This document shows, piece by piece, positions 1 through 11,046 of a DNA stretch of 64,000 nt. The stretch covers positions 24,581,101 through 24,645,100 of the forward strand of contig OY804578.1 of NCBI GenBank assembly GCA_963680875.1, given 5' to 3'. How positions within the stretch are numbered: the first letter of the stretch is position 1; each line of letters begins with the position of its first letter. The notes beneath the pieces were generated by a model. That model did not search any database. It saw only the letters and a list, made by a program, of their open reading frames with translations, and had not been told where the DNA came from. Position numbers and translations under genes: made by a program. The DNA comes from Bathymodiolus brooksi (taxonomy: Eukaryota; Mollusca; Bivalvia; Mytilida; Modiolidae).

Positions 1-3000
1 CATGTCAGGTACATGTAAGATGTGTTGGTAAATACATTCATGCCAGGTACATGTAAGATGTACTGGTAAATACATTCATGCCAGGTACATGTAAGATGTG
101 TTGGTAAATACATTCATGTCAGGTACATGTAAGATGTGCTGGTAAATACATTCATGTCAGGTACATATAAGATGTGTTGGTAAATACATTGATATCAGGT
201 ACATGTAAGATGTGTTGGTAAATACATTCATGTCAGGTACATGTAAGATGTGTTGGTAAATACATTCATGTCAGGTACATGTAAGATGTGTTGGTAAATA
301 CATTCATGTCAGGTACATGTAAGATGTGTTGGTAAATACATTCATGTCAGGTACATGTAAGATGTGCTGGTAAATACATTCATGTCAGGTACATGTAAGA
401 TGTGCTGGTAAATACATTCATGTCAGGTACATGTAAGATGTGTTGGTAAATACATTCATGCCAGGTACATGTAAGATGAACTTGTAAATACATTCATGCC
501 AGGTACATGTAAGATGTGTTGGTAAATACATTCATGTCAGGTACATGTAAGATGTGCTGGTAAATACATTCATGTCAGGTACATGTAAGATGTGTTGGTA
601 AATACATTCATGTCAGGTATAATCATATACCTGTATTGTCACATAAAAAGAATGAGTAAATACATTCATGTCAGGTACATGTAAGATGTGTTGGTAAATA
701 CATTCATGTCAGGTACATGTAAGATGTGTTGGTAAATACATTCATGCCAGGTACATGTAAGATGTGTTGGTAAATACATTCATGTCAGGTACATGTAAGA
801 TGTGTTGGTAAATACATTCATGTCAGGTACATGTAAGATGTGTTGGTAAATACATTCATGTCAGGTACATGTAAGATGTGTTGGTAAATACATTCATGCC
901 AGGTACATGTAAGATGTGCTGGTAAATACATTCATGTCAGGTACATGTAAGATGTGTTGGTAAATACATTCATGTCAGGTACATGTAAGATGTGTTGGTA
1001 AATACATTCATGTCAGGTACATGTAAGATGTGTTGGTAAATACATTCATGTCAGGTACATGTAAGATGTGTTGGTAAATACATTCATGTCAGGTACATGT
1101 AAAATGTGCTGGTAAATACATTCATGTCAGGTACATGTAAGATGTGTTGGTAAATACATTCATGTCAGGTACATGTAAGATGTGTTGGTAAATACATTCA
1201 TGCCAGGTACATGTAAGATGTACTGGTAAATACATTCATGCCAGGTACATGTAAGATGTGTTGGTAAATACATTCATGTCAGGTACATGTAAGATGTGCT
1301 GGTAAATACATTCATGTCAGGTACATATAAGATGTGTTGGTAAATACATTGATATCAGGTACATGTAAGATGTGTTGGTAAATACATTCATGTCAGGTAC
1401 ATGTAAGATGTGTTGGTAAATACATTCATGTCAGGTACATGTAAGATGTGTTGGTAAATACATTCATGTCAGGTACATGTAAGATGTGTTGGTAAATACA
1501 TTCATGTCAGGTACATGTAAGATGTGCTGGTAAATACATTCATGTCAGGTACATGTAAGATGTGCTGGTAAATACATTCATGTCAGGTACATGTAAGATG
1601 TGTTGGTAAATACATTCATGCCAGGTACATGTAAGATGAACTTGTAAATACATTCATGCCAGGTACATGTAAGATGTGTTGGTAAATACATTCATGTCAG
1701 GTACATGTAAGATGTGCTGGTAAATACATTCATGTCAGGTACATGTAAGATGTGTTGGTAAATACATTCATGTCAGGTATAATCATATACCTGTATTGTC
1801 ACATAAAAAGAATGAGTAAATACATTCATGTCAGGTACATGTAAGATGTGTTGGTAAATACATTCATGTCAGGTATAATCATATACCTGTATTGTCACAT
1901 AAAAAGAATGAGTAAATACATTCATGTCAGGTACATGTAAGATGTGTTGGTAAATACATTCATGTCAGGTACATGTATGATGTGTTGGTAAATACATTCA
2001 TGCCAGGTACATGTAAGATGTGTTGGTAAATACATTCATGTCAGGTACATGTAAGATGTGTTGGTAAATACATTCATGTCAGGTACATGTAAGATGTGTT
2101 GGTAAATACATTCATGTCAGGTACATGTAAGATGTGTTGGTAAATACATTCATGCCAGGTACATGTAAGATGTGCTGGTAAATACATTCATGTCAGGTAC
2201 ATGTAAGATGTGTTGGTAAATACATTCATGTCAGGTACATGTAAGATGTGTTGGTAAATACATTCATGTCAGGTACATGTAAGATGTGTTGGTAAATACA
2301 TTCATGCCAGGTACATGTAAGATGAACTTGTAAATACATTCATGCCAGGTACATGTAAGATGTGTTGGTAAATACATTCATGTCAGGTACATGTAAGATG
2401 TGCTGGTAAATACATTCATGTCAGGTACATGTAAGATGTGTTGGTAAATACATTCATGTCAGGTATAATCATATACCTGTATTGTCACATAAAAAGAATG
2501 AGTAAATACATTCATGTCAGGTACATGTAAGATGTGTTGGTAAATACATTCATGTCAGGTATAATCATATACCTGTATTGTCACATAAAAAGAATGAGTA
2601 AATACATTCATGTCAGGTACATGTAAGATGTGTTGGTAAATACATTCATGTCAGGTACATGTAAGATGTGTTGGTAAATACATTCATGCCAGGTACATGT
2701 AAGATGTGTTGGTAAATACATTCATGTCAGGTACATGTAAGATGTGTTGGTAAATACATTCATGTCAGGTACATGTAAGATGTGTTGGTAAATACATTCA
2801 TGTCAGGTACATGTAAGATGTGTTGGTAAATACATTCATGCCAGGTACATGTAAGATGTGCTGGTAAATACATTCATGTCAGGTACATGTAAGATGTGTT
2901 GGTAAATACATTCATGTCAGGTACATGTAAGATGTGTTGGTAAATACATTCATGTCAGGTACATGTAAGATGTGTTGGTAAATACATTCATGTCAGGTAC

Positions 3001-4935
3001 ATGTAAGATGTGTTGGTAAATACATTCATGTCAGGTACATGTAAAATGTGCTGGTAAATACATTCATGTCAGGTACATGTAAGATGTGTTGGTAAATACA
3101 TTCATGTCAGGTACATGTAAGATGTGTTGGTAAATACATTCATGCCAGGTACATGTAAGATGTACTGGTAAATACATTCATGCCAGGTACATGTAAGATG
3201 TGTTGGTAAATACATTCATGTCAGGTACATGTAAGATGTGCTGGTAAATACATTCATGTCAGGTACATATAAGATGTGTTGGTAAATACATTGATATCAG
3301 GTACATGTAAGATGTGTTGGTAAATACATTCATGTCAGGTACATGTAAGATGTGTTGGTAAATACATTCATGTCAGGTACATGTAAGATGTGTTGGTAAA
3401 TACATTCATGTCAGGTACATGTAAGATGTGTTGGTAAATACATTCATGTCAGGTACATGTAAGATGTGCTGGTAAATACATTCATGTCAGGTACATGTAA
3501 GATGTGCTGGTAAATACATTCATGTCAGGTACATGTAAGATGTGTTGGTAAATACATTCATGCCAGGTACATGTAAGATGAACTTGTAAATACATTCATG
3601 CCAGGTACATGTAAGATGTGTTGGTAAATACATTCATGTCAGGTACATGTAAGATGTGCTGGTAAATACATTCATGTCAGGTACATGTAAGATGTGTTGG
3701 TAAATACATTCATGTCAGGTATAATCATATACCTGTATTGTCACATAAAAAGAATGAGTAAATACATTCATGTCAGGTACATGTAAGATGTGTTGGTAAA
3801 TACATTCATGTCAGGTACATGTAAGATGTGTTGGTAAATACATTCATGCCAGGTACATGTAAGATGTGTTGGTAAATACATTCATGTCAGGTACATGTAA
3901 GATGTGTTGGTAAATACATTCATGTCAGGTACATGTAAGATGTGTTGGTAAATACATTCATGTCAGGTACATGTAAGATGTGTTGGTAAATACATTCATG
4001 CCAGGTACATGTAAGATGTGCTGGTAAATACATTCATGTCAGGTACATGTAAGATGTGTTGGTAAATACATTCATGTCAGGTACATGTAAGATGTGTTGG
4101 TAAATACATTCATGTCAGGTACATGTAAGATGTGTTGGTAAATACATTCATGTCAGGTACATGTAAGATGTGTTGGTAAATACATTCATGTCAGGTACAT
4201 GTAAAATGTGCTGGTAAATACATTCATGTCAGGTACATGTAAGATGTGTTGGTAAATACATTCATGTCAGGTACATGTAAGATGTGTTGGTAAATACATT
4301 CATGTCAGGTACATGTAAGATGTGCTGGTAAATACATTCATGTCAGGTACATGTAAGATGTGTTGGTAAATACATTCATGTCAGGTACATGTAAGATGTG
4401 TTGGTAAATACATTCATGCCAGGTATATGTAAGATGTACTGGTAAATACATTCATGCCAGGTACATGTAAGATGTGTTGGTAAATACATTCATGTCAGGT
4501 ACATGTAAGATGTGCTGGTAAATACATTCATGTCAGGTACATGTAAGATGTGTTGGTAAATACATTGATGTCAGGTACATGTAAGATGTGTTGGTAAATA
4601 CATTCATGTCAGGTACATGTAAGATGTGTTGGTAAATACATTCATGTCAGGTACATGTAAGATGTGTTGGTAAATACATTCATGTCAGGTACATGTAAGA
4701 TGTGTTGGTAAATACATTCATGTCAGGTACATGTAAGATGTGTTGGTAAATACATTCATGTCAGGTACATGTAAGATGTGTTGGTAAATACATTCATGTC
4801 AGGTACATGTAAGATGTGCTGGTAAATACATTCATGTCAGGTACATGTAAGATGTGTTGGTAAATACATTCATGTCAGGTACATGTAAGATGTGTTGGTA
4901 AATACATTCATGTCAGGTACATGTAAGATGGTAAA
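1..4935. repeat. 38-bp satellite with 1,160-bp higher-order repeat
   Basis: The unit is 38 bp, beginning CATGTCAGGTACATGTAAGA and ending TGTTGGTAAATACATT. Common variants change TGTTGG to TGCTGG, TACTGG or AACTTG, or CATGTC to CATGCC. A longer 58-bp unit, recognised by AGGTATAATCATATACCTG, occurs at 609, 1769, 1865, 2455, 2551 and 3711. The spacings are 1160, 96, 590, 96 and 1160, and 1160 equals 29 x 38 + 58, so the array has a higher-order period. The same order of variants (TACTGG, TGCTGG, ACATATAAG, GATATC, AACTTG) recurs in successive periods. The array runs off the left edge and ends abruptly near 4935. No coding capacity is expected. Confidence 0.97.
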
Positions 4936-5065
4936 TATAACATGTACATCTAAAGACACTATCAACGACAACATAATTATACACTTCTGACCCCTTACTT
5001 AGTATACATAATGAACAGACAAATTCTGGCCTCAGCATGCTATGACTAAGTTGTTATACATTAAA
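4936..5065. other. Junction between satellite and retroelement
   Basis: Short AT-rich stretch between the last satellite unit and the recombinase end of the retroelement. It may contain the degraded 3' end of that element; no repeat or gene was recognised. Confidence 0.5.
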
Positions 5066-5511
5066 GGCTTGAATTCTGATATATCTTTGCATTGCATTTG
5101 ACCTCCATCTACCTATTTTCCTAATATAAGTTTCTGAGAAACCGAGGCTTGCCAGATGAGTTGCACCTCCAATGCGGAAACTGATTTTTATAGTGTTTAG
5201 AGTTCAAACCAATGAATTCCAGGATGTTTGCGAAATTGGTAGAAACAAACTTGTGTGTAACTGGTGAACCTGACCTAAATTGAAATAATGGACCTCGTGT
5301 AGGGCCTGCATATTTTAAGGTAATGAGTAATTGGAAGGCGTGTGTCGCTGGTTCCAGACAGATTATTACAACCTTCGATTAATTTTCCCACGATAAATGA
5401 ATTAGTAGGGTCGCTTAATTGTAATAACTTGTGTATATGTAACTTATTGCTGAAACGTGAGAAGCAATTGCCGAAGGACTGTACTGTTTCCAAAACAAAT
5501 GTCCAATACAA
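5066..5511 (-). pseudogene. Tyrosine recombinase domain of DIRS-like element (broken)
   Basis: In life this enzyme integrates the circular cDNA of DIRS-type retrotransposons using a catalytic tyrosine. The N-terminal core-binding part is open from 5511 and shows LSDPTNSFIVGKLIEG and a following DTRLPITHYL. The frame is then lost. The C-terminal catalytic part is readable in another frame around 5182-5066: SFRIGGATHLASLGFSETY (the box with the conserved Arg) followed by GRWRSNAMQRYIRI, whose Tyr codon at 5081-5083 is the expected nucleophile. Between them a weak stretch (GPLFQFRSGSPVTHKF) fits the middle of the domain. At least two frame changes separate the pieces. Confidence 0.82.
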
Positions 5512-5656
5512 TTACAAACTTGAACTATTTGTAATGGCATAGTTACATTTATGCTATAAGTATTATAGTATTGAAAAAATAGTTCCCAACTGCGACGGTA
5601 AGATTTACGAGCTAAATATGATAACGAGTTTTACAACAAATGGAGCGCTTGCACGC

Positions 5657-5950
5657 TTAAATTTGCATCAGGCTATCCGGAATTGTAGTTTTGGATGCTG
5701 TTAACAAAGGTGCAAATTGTCGGGCTTTCTGAAAATGAAAACGAGAAAGGTGGTCAGCAGTGACATTTGATTTTCCTGCTATATGTTTTGCACGAAATAC
5801 AATGTTGAATGTTAAAACCGCCAAGACCATTCTTCGTACTAAGCTCTTCAAAGCCTTATCTTTACAAGACTGTTTATTTATAGCTTCTACCACTGCTTGG
5901 TTATCTGAGAAAAACATGACTTTGCTATTTTGTAAGTGTTTTCCCCACAA
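5657..5950 (-). pseudogene. RNase H domain fragment of DIRS-like element
   Basis: Open for 97 codons. FFSDNQAVVEAINKQSCKD carries the conserved Asp of the retroelement RNase H active site. AKHIAGKSNVTADHLSRF resembles the segment that closes this domain in DIRS and gypsy elements, where the terminal Asp-x-LSR motif is typical. It follows the RT thumb region and precedes the recombinase on the same strand, the standard DIRS order. The domain start (about the first 30 residues) lies in another frame upstream, so the fragment is not functional. Confidence 0.8.
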
Positions 5951-6015
5951 CTCTTATGCTACCACTATTGGGAACAATTCTGTTATTGCAATTTGATATT
6001 CTTTTAAATAGCTAG

Positions 6016-6360
6016 CTAGCCATGACTCTGCAAACCACCAACTGCCAAACACAGCAGCAAAACCTGCATTACCTGATGCATCAGAGTACAAGTTTTTGAA
6101 TTCTCCCACCCATCTTTCAGAAAAATAGATTTTCTAGTAAAACCACTCATGAACATTTTCCAAGCCTGTACATATGCCCTGGCTTCACATGTCAAACGAA
6201 TTAAATAAAAGGGGTTTGAAACGTTCTTAGTAAGGTCTATTAGGCGTCGCAAGAATGCACGACCTGGGCACACAACAAGGCAAGCAAAGTTTAGTAAACC
6301 AATAAGAGATTGCAATTTTCGCAGAGATATTTTCTTTTTGTGCTGTACTTTGTATAGCAA
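6016..6360 (-). pseudogene. Reverse transcriptase thumb / connection fragment
   Basis: An ORF of 114 codons containing LQSLIGLLNFACLVVCPGRA followed by FLRRLIDLT and later RLTCEARAYVQAWKMFM. This is the characteristic stretch just after the RT palm in DIRS-like elements. A frame change separates it from the palm fragment upstream and another from the RNase H fragment downstream. The final residues (VGGLQSHG) come from a shifted frame. Confidence 0.78.
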
Positions 6361-6542
6361 ATTATTTATTTTTGAATTGTATCTAAAGGTAGCCTACACT
6401 CCATCTGAATGGAATCAACTTCGATACCGTAAAATGTAATAACTGTGGTACATTTGTAGGTAAAGCAGTTTTTTCATCTTTTATTGGTATTCCAATTTTT
6501 TGGCATAAGGTTAACAATGCATTCAGGTCTTGTAATTAGCAT

Positions 6543-6919
6543 TTATTTGACTTGGGGGGCCCACAGAAAGGAAGTCATCGATACTATGGGACATACCAGC
6601 GGCTTTGTACCTAAGCTCCATAATCCATTGCAAGGCACAAGAAAATGATTCAAAGATCTGACATGAACTGCTAGCTCCCATGGTAAACAGCGATCAAAAT
6701 AATAAAAAATATTCCAGGTAAGACCCAATAAATGGTGATCTGATGGGTGAATGTTAATGATCCTAAAGCATCTTCAATATCACATTTGGCTAGTAAGCAC
6801 TGTCTGTCAAAAGACTTTACTAAGTCAATAACCTTGCCTATTCCCTCATATTGAACCCATGAATTTTCTTGGGGGAATCCCAGCATTGACTGAAAAGTGT
6901 TTTGGATAAGAAAGATCAT
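6543..6919 (-). pseudogene. Reverse transcriptase palm fragments
   Basis: Two overlapping minus-strand frames. The first (6919-6671) reads VQYEGIGKVIDLVKSFDRQC then LLAKCDIEDA, the RT motif with the first catalytic Asp. The second (6728-6543) reads YYFDRCLPWELAV, the usual CLP-M-G box in degraded form. The second catalytic pair is visible in a third frame near 6590-6560 as MSHSIDDFLSVG, where DIRS elements have an I-D-D box. Three frames within about 380 bp prove inactivation. Confidence 0.8.
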
Positions 6920-8018
6920 GAATCAATCTAAATTTACGAGGAACATTTTTGGGCACTAGACCCAAAGGGGAACAGTTCAAATTTTGGAAAGGAGGTTGAC
7001 GAAATGGCCCAGCAATCCTGTTTTTTATTGATTCTTTGGCCAATTTAAGAAAAACCTGTTCCCTATTTTGTAGTGCTGATTTATAATTTTTCACATTTTG
7101 TGCACTTGATGAAGTAGTGGTGTCTCTTTGAAACCCTAATCTGAATCCAAATTTAAACCCATTTACTAACTTGACAGTCTGTTGTTTATCATAACCTTGT
7201 AATTTGGTTTCCAGTATGTCACTTCTTACTGGGGTGGGTACCGTTACTAAGGATTTTTTGTACTGGTCCAAGATGTTGGGTTTGTTCATATTGGCCTGAT
7301 GTGAGGACATATGTACAAGACACGGCTGGGTGTGTACATTTGCACACTGAGCAGAGGTGTTTAAATATGCTGGAAATTTTGGACATTTTACTTTTTTGTT
7401 GTAGGCAAAGCAGACCTTGTTATTCCGAAAGGGCTGATTTTGTCCATTTTGTCTACTGTGTAAATATGTTGGTGGGATTTTAAAGTTGAGATTGAACTTG
7501 TTGCTAATATGGTTACTGAGCTTCCTATTGACAGCTTTATTATAAAGTTCGTCAATTGGTTTTTGCAATGGAGACATATGGCTTTTACGGAGGTTACGAA
7601 ATTGTTGATCGTAATACCTCCACCCGTCATTAACCTTAACCTCGTATAAATCTTTAATAATTGACATATATTGCAGCATATGAGGTGCCTGATCTGAAAT
7701 GTTTGTAAATATATAGCCATGTATATATGGAATCCATCGTCCACTCTGTAAAAGTGAGGGGGCTTTTTGCTTAGATTGTGACTGCTGTTGTCGGTTACTG
7801 AGAGTGAGTTGACACGGCGCAACTGTAACTGACCAGTTATCATCAGGTGTATGTGATGTCAAACACCTTAAATCTATGAAATCATTGGCCCATATTTTTT
7901 GTTTTACCCTCAGTGATACTCCTGCACCTAATGGTATTCCCCCAGACAGATCACTAGTATGTAAAACATTACTATCAATACCTGCTGATGTCTCCCCTGA
8001 AAATATATTATTAACCAA
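6846..8018 (-). pseudogene. Gag-like region plus start of reverse transcriptase
   Basis: The longest ORF of the element, 390 codons. Residues 1-60 contain [20 protein letters not shown], a segment common at the start of this gag-like domain in DIRS-type proteins. Around residues 115-150 a helical stretch includes MLQYMSIIKDLYE and WRYYDQQFRNLR. Near residue 200 CFAYNKKVKCPKF marks a partly preserved Cys-rich knuckle. From about residue 325 the RT begins: RIAGPFRQPPFQNLNCSPLG then LVPKNVPRKFRLIHDLSYPK. The frame ends just after SVNAGIPP, where the palm should continue, so the product is truncated. Confidence 0.8.
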
Positions 8019-8039
8019 TGTTAATAGTGGATTGTCTGA

Positions 8040-8429
8040 CTATCCATTATATGATATCAGTTCGGAACGCTTCGAGTTGGTACCAGTAACAATATTAGGC
8101 GAATGAGCACGTAGTGCTGAAGGGGCTGGCGGATTGTCCTGAACTATCACATTTAAATTTGGGTCTGACGATAATGGCGGAAACAATCTGGCCTTATTAT
8201 TTTCCTGGTGCGTGATGGATGAAATGTCATCTGCATGTATTGTCAACTTGCTACTGTTTACTGATGTAGTCCTCGTTGCTAACGATTGCAGGCGAATGAT
8301 TTCTGAGGCCAATTTTGTATAGACTATGATTAGATTGTCATGTAAAACAGGTAGATTTTCAACTGATGAAATAGCATTTTCTGCTGCTACAATGTTATTC
8401 CTAGAATATATTGATGTCCTAGTCCTCAC
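8040..8429 (-). pseudogene. N-terminal region of the DIRS-like gag ORF
   Basis: 129 codons immediately upstream of the gag-like ORF and in the same orientation, separated by 21 bp. It has no recognisable domain; it is rich in Ser, Asn and Pro (for example [14 protein letters not shown]), as expected for the low-complexity N terminus of a retroelement gag. It may have been continuous with the downstream ORF before a frame change near 8030. The start Met at 8429 is only the first in the open frame. Confidence 0.5.
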
Positions 8430-8689
8430 TCTTGACCTAGTGTTCTAGTTTTGTGGTTGTGGTTCTTCTACATGTACTGTTTTATGTGTCTTTCTGGGAG
8501 GCATCTCTAATTAAAGTGTACATGTGAAAATATCATAACAATAAACAATATTTCTATATAAATAACACTCAAGATTGATCATCAACCTTGTTATCAATAC
8601 TATCACAAGTGCACGGTCAGCACCCTACTTTTGCTTACATGAACACAAAGTGCATACATGTATATATATTTCCTATTAAATTAATCACA

Positions 8690-9275
8690 TTTACAATGTA
8701 ATGCATTGCACTCTCTGACTCTTTTCTAATTGTATGCCAAATATTCATATCTGCAGTAATAATATAAGGATTGAACTGATACACATACTAATTACATAAG
8801 TAATTGCACTCTGTGTCTTTTGTATGTTACATATATAATAAATAAGGCCGATTAGATTTTACATACTAATTACATAAAGTAATTGCACTCTGTGTCTTGT
8901 GTATGTTATAATTCATAAGGCTGACTCGATACGCATACTATTAGATAAAGTACGACTCAATACATACATTGTATACTAAATACATAAAGTAATTGCACTC
9001 CGTGTCTTTTGTACGTGTATGTTATAATAATAAATAAGGCAGACCAGATTTTACATACTAATTACATAAAGTAATTGAACTCCGGGTCTGTTGTATGCTA
9101 TAATAAGGCTGACTCGATACACATACTAATTAAATAACATGATAAAGTAATTGCATTCCAGTGTGCTTTGTATTTTACATGTAAAAATTTAGATAAAGCA
9201 CATTTGATTTAACATACTCATATCATAATAAGTAACTGCACTCTGTGTCTTTTGTTTGTAATAAATTCTTTTGAC
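8690..9275. repeat. Diverged AT-rich tandem repeats, about 80-100 bp
   Basis: Roughly seven imperfect copies built around CATACTAATTACATAAAGTA, then TGCACTCTGTGTCTTTTGTA and a TTATAATAAATAAGGC-like segment. Copies begin near 8787, 8865, 8970, 9050 and 9120, with more diverged ones on either side. The array lies between the gag-like ORF and the SGNH-like remnant. It may be the internal or leader repeat of the retroelement, or a later expansion. Confidence 0.7.
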
Positions 9276-9404
9276 TGTTATATGTTCTAAGAAATCAGAA
9301 ACGTATTGCAATAATCTGACATGTTTAGCAGATGAGTAACATGTCATGTAAGCTACTATCTATACATGTAATTACAAGTAGCTACAAGGTGTTTTTGCAA
9401 TTTT

Positions 9405-9834
9405 TCAAGGAATGTTAATGTTATTACCTATGCTATGCCTGGCATGCAGAACAGCACTCCTGACACTTTTAAAATATTTTAACATTCCACCATGGTTCAA
9501 GTGTATCCCATCGTTGGATAGGAATGATAGATCTGCCCAGAAACCACGATATCTCCAAAATATAATGTTATTATTGCTATCAGATGAAATTAACTGTTGT
9601 AATGCCACATTCATCTGTGTAACTCACAGGCACTTGTTTCTGTCAATGGGGGCCCCTTCCTCCATCTTCCTTGACAGGAAGAGGGAGGAAGGGCCCCCCA
9701 TTGATAGAAACAAGTGCCTGTGGTACAACTTTACAATTGTAATGAATTCCAACACGAACGGGATCCCTATGTAATAATTCGCCAATAATAACTATACGGG
9801 TGCAAGACAAATCGGCACCTGGACAAATCGGCAC
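9405..9834 (-). pseudogene. SGNH-hydrolase-like C-terminal remnant
   Basis: The 3' part (9614-9405) reads FLSNDGIHLNHGGMLKYFKS followed by VRSAVLHARHS. The D-G-I-H-L-N block is the Asp-x-x-His end of SGNH hydrolases, and such domains are known in Ngaro-like retrotransposons. Upstream (9834-9725) the same protein continues as TRIVIIGELLHRDPVRVG and HYNCKVV. The two parts are separated by a 98-bp foldback insertion at 9625-9722. Without it, ...NCKVV would join TQMNVALQQLIS directly. No upstream GDS block with the catalytic serine was found. Confidence 0.65.
9625..9722. mobile_element. 98-bp foldback element inside the SGNH-like ORF (possible hAT-type MITE)
   Basis: Almost the whole element is an inverted repeat. 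It begins CACAGGCACTTGTTTCTGTC and ends with GATAGAAACAAGTGCCTGTG, with stems running through a GGGGCCCCTTCCTCC segment to a short loop near 9675. The flanks GTGTAACT and GTACAACT match at 6 of 8 positions, consistent with an old 8-bp target duplication of the kind hAT elements make. Removing the element and one flank restores the SGNH-like reading frame. A second element with the same 13-bp ends but a different stem lies at 62342-62440. Confidence 0.8.
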
Positions 9835-9890
9835 TTAAACTAATCGGCACTCAATAACATAGACAAATCTGCACATGGCTCGACAGATCG
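9795..9890. repeat. Short direct repeats of ACAAATCGGCAC
   Basis: Five imperfect copies of (A)CAAATCGGCAC at 15-20 bp spacing: AGACAAATCGGCACC, GGACAAATCGGCAC, ACTAATCGGCAC, AGACAAATCTGCAC and CGACAGATCGGCCC. They look like subterminal repeats of a transposable element, which I cannot assign, lying between the SGNH remnant and the Tigger fragment. Confidence 0.55.
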
Positions 9891-9984
9891 GCCCTGATTA
9901 TGAACAAATATTTCGAAATACAACAATACGTTGCATCACTGATGGCTGTATAGTACAAGCAAATAATTTGGAAAAATAAAAACG

Positions 9985-10690
9985 CCCTTGAAACACCGTG
10001 GGCTTTGAAATTTTCTAATTACCAAAAGTTTGATTTTGTCTGAACCATCCATGTTGGAAGTGGCTAGAACGGTCAACCTTTCCTTTTATATTCTACCTCT
10101 CCATGACATTTTTCACATTTGAATTGAAGTGTTTTATTTGGCATAAGTTTGTAAAATAACCCAGTCTCATCTGCATTGAAAATATCGCAAGCCTTGTAAT
10201 TTTTCACTAAATTTGGAAGTTTATTTTTCAGCCAGTCGTCACAAATATCCGTGTCAACAACGGCACTTTCACCACTGATAGATCGGCATACGATGCCGTG
10301 ACGCTCCTTGAAACGATCTAACCATCCTGTGTTAGGGGTAAAGTCCCTGTCTCCAAGTCTTGTAGCGAATTCTTTCGATTTTGCCATTAAAATTGGTTCA
10401 CTAATTGGAATATTTTGGTTACGTTTTTCTTTAAACCACTCGTACAAGGCGGCATCCACATTTTCATGGGCGGATGATCTGTGGCGTTTCCTTGCTGGCG
10501 AAATTGTCGACTTCTCATGCGATTCCACAATTTTTTCTTTGTTTTTCAAAATTGTACTTAAGGTATTTTGAAGAATGTCAAATCTTACAGCAACATCCTT
10601 TATTGGCTCATTTCCCATCTCTACACATTGAATGATTTCATATTTTGTTTCTAACGAAATTGCTTTTCTTTTTCGGGTCGGCCTCGCCAT
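9985..10690 (-). pseudogene. Tigger-type transposase (CENP-B/pogo family), frameshifted and truncated
   Basis: The open frame covers 205 codons from the Met at 10690. Residues 1-60 form the pipsqueak-type helix-turn-helix (RKRKAISLETKYEIIQ). Residues 70-140 form the CENP-B-type second DNA-binding domain (NTGWLDRFKERHGI). The DDE nuclease starts near residue 165 with DIFNADETGLFYKLMP, which contains the first catalytic Asp. After KCHG the frame shifts near 10080 and continues in another frame as KERLTVLATSNMDGSDKIK, LLVIRKF and SPRCFKGVF, ending near 9985. The second and third catalytic residues are missing, so the protein is not active. Confidence 0.88.
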
Positions 10691-11046
10691 ACTTGTGTGA
10701 CCATAATATCAAAAACTACATGTTTATTTGATTAGATTTTATTGCAATAAAACAGTTCACCTTCTTTAATTAGACATGTTGTCTAATTACATGACCTTTG
10801 ATAAGATTGGGACACACTTACCTTTAGGGTATTTTAAATTCGCTGTAGCCGTCAATCAATGCATATTAATCATTGATCACCGGGATTCAAACATAATTCG
10901 TTGTATCAGAAAATTCGTTAAAAGCGAATTCGCTATGACAACACAAATTATCATGTGTTTTTAATGATTTTGACCGGGGATTCACAAAAAGTTCGCTATA
11001 TGCGTAAATTCGTTATATGCGTGCTCGCTATAATCGAGTTTTACTA
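9985..11046 (-). mobile_element. Tigger/pogo-family DNA transposon, truncated
   Basis: The 5' end (right side, minus strand) lies near 11046. It has the terminal pattern TAGTAAAACTCGATTATAGC followed by subterminal repeats such as ATAACGAATTTACGC and ATAGCGAACTTTTTGTGAAT, typical of pogo/Tigger ends. The transposase follows at 10690. The left side is truncated within the DDE domain near 9985, and no matching second terminal repeat was seen. Confidence 0.8.

Larger units (their letters stand above)
5066..9834 (-). mobile_element. Decayed tyrosine-recombinase (DIRS/Ngaro-like) retrotransposon
   Basis: Read on the minus strand, the order is SGNH-hydrolase-like remnant (9834-9405), AT-rich repeats (9275-8690), gag-like region (8429-about 7060), reverse transcriptase (about 7060-6016), RNase H (5950-5657) and tyrosine recombinase (5511-5066). 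An RT joined to a tyrosine recombinase rather than a DDE integrase defines the DIRS order, and SGNH hydrolase domains are known in Ngaro-type members. Every domain is broken by frameshifts or stops, so the element is dead. I did not find its terminal repeats. The SGNH part could instead belong to a second, adjacent element. Confidence 0.8.

Noticed and set aside
5760..5996. 78-codon plus-strand ORF
   Set aside because: Antisense of the RNase H fragment of the retroelement.
9412..9774. 120-codon plus-strand ORF
   Set aside because: Antisense shadow of the SGNH-like remnant and the foldback element.
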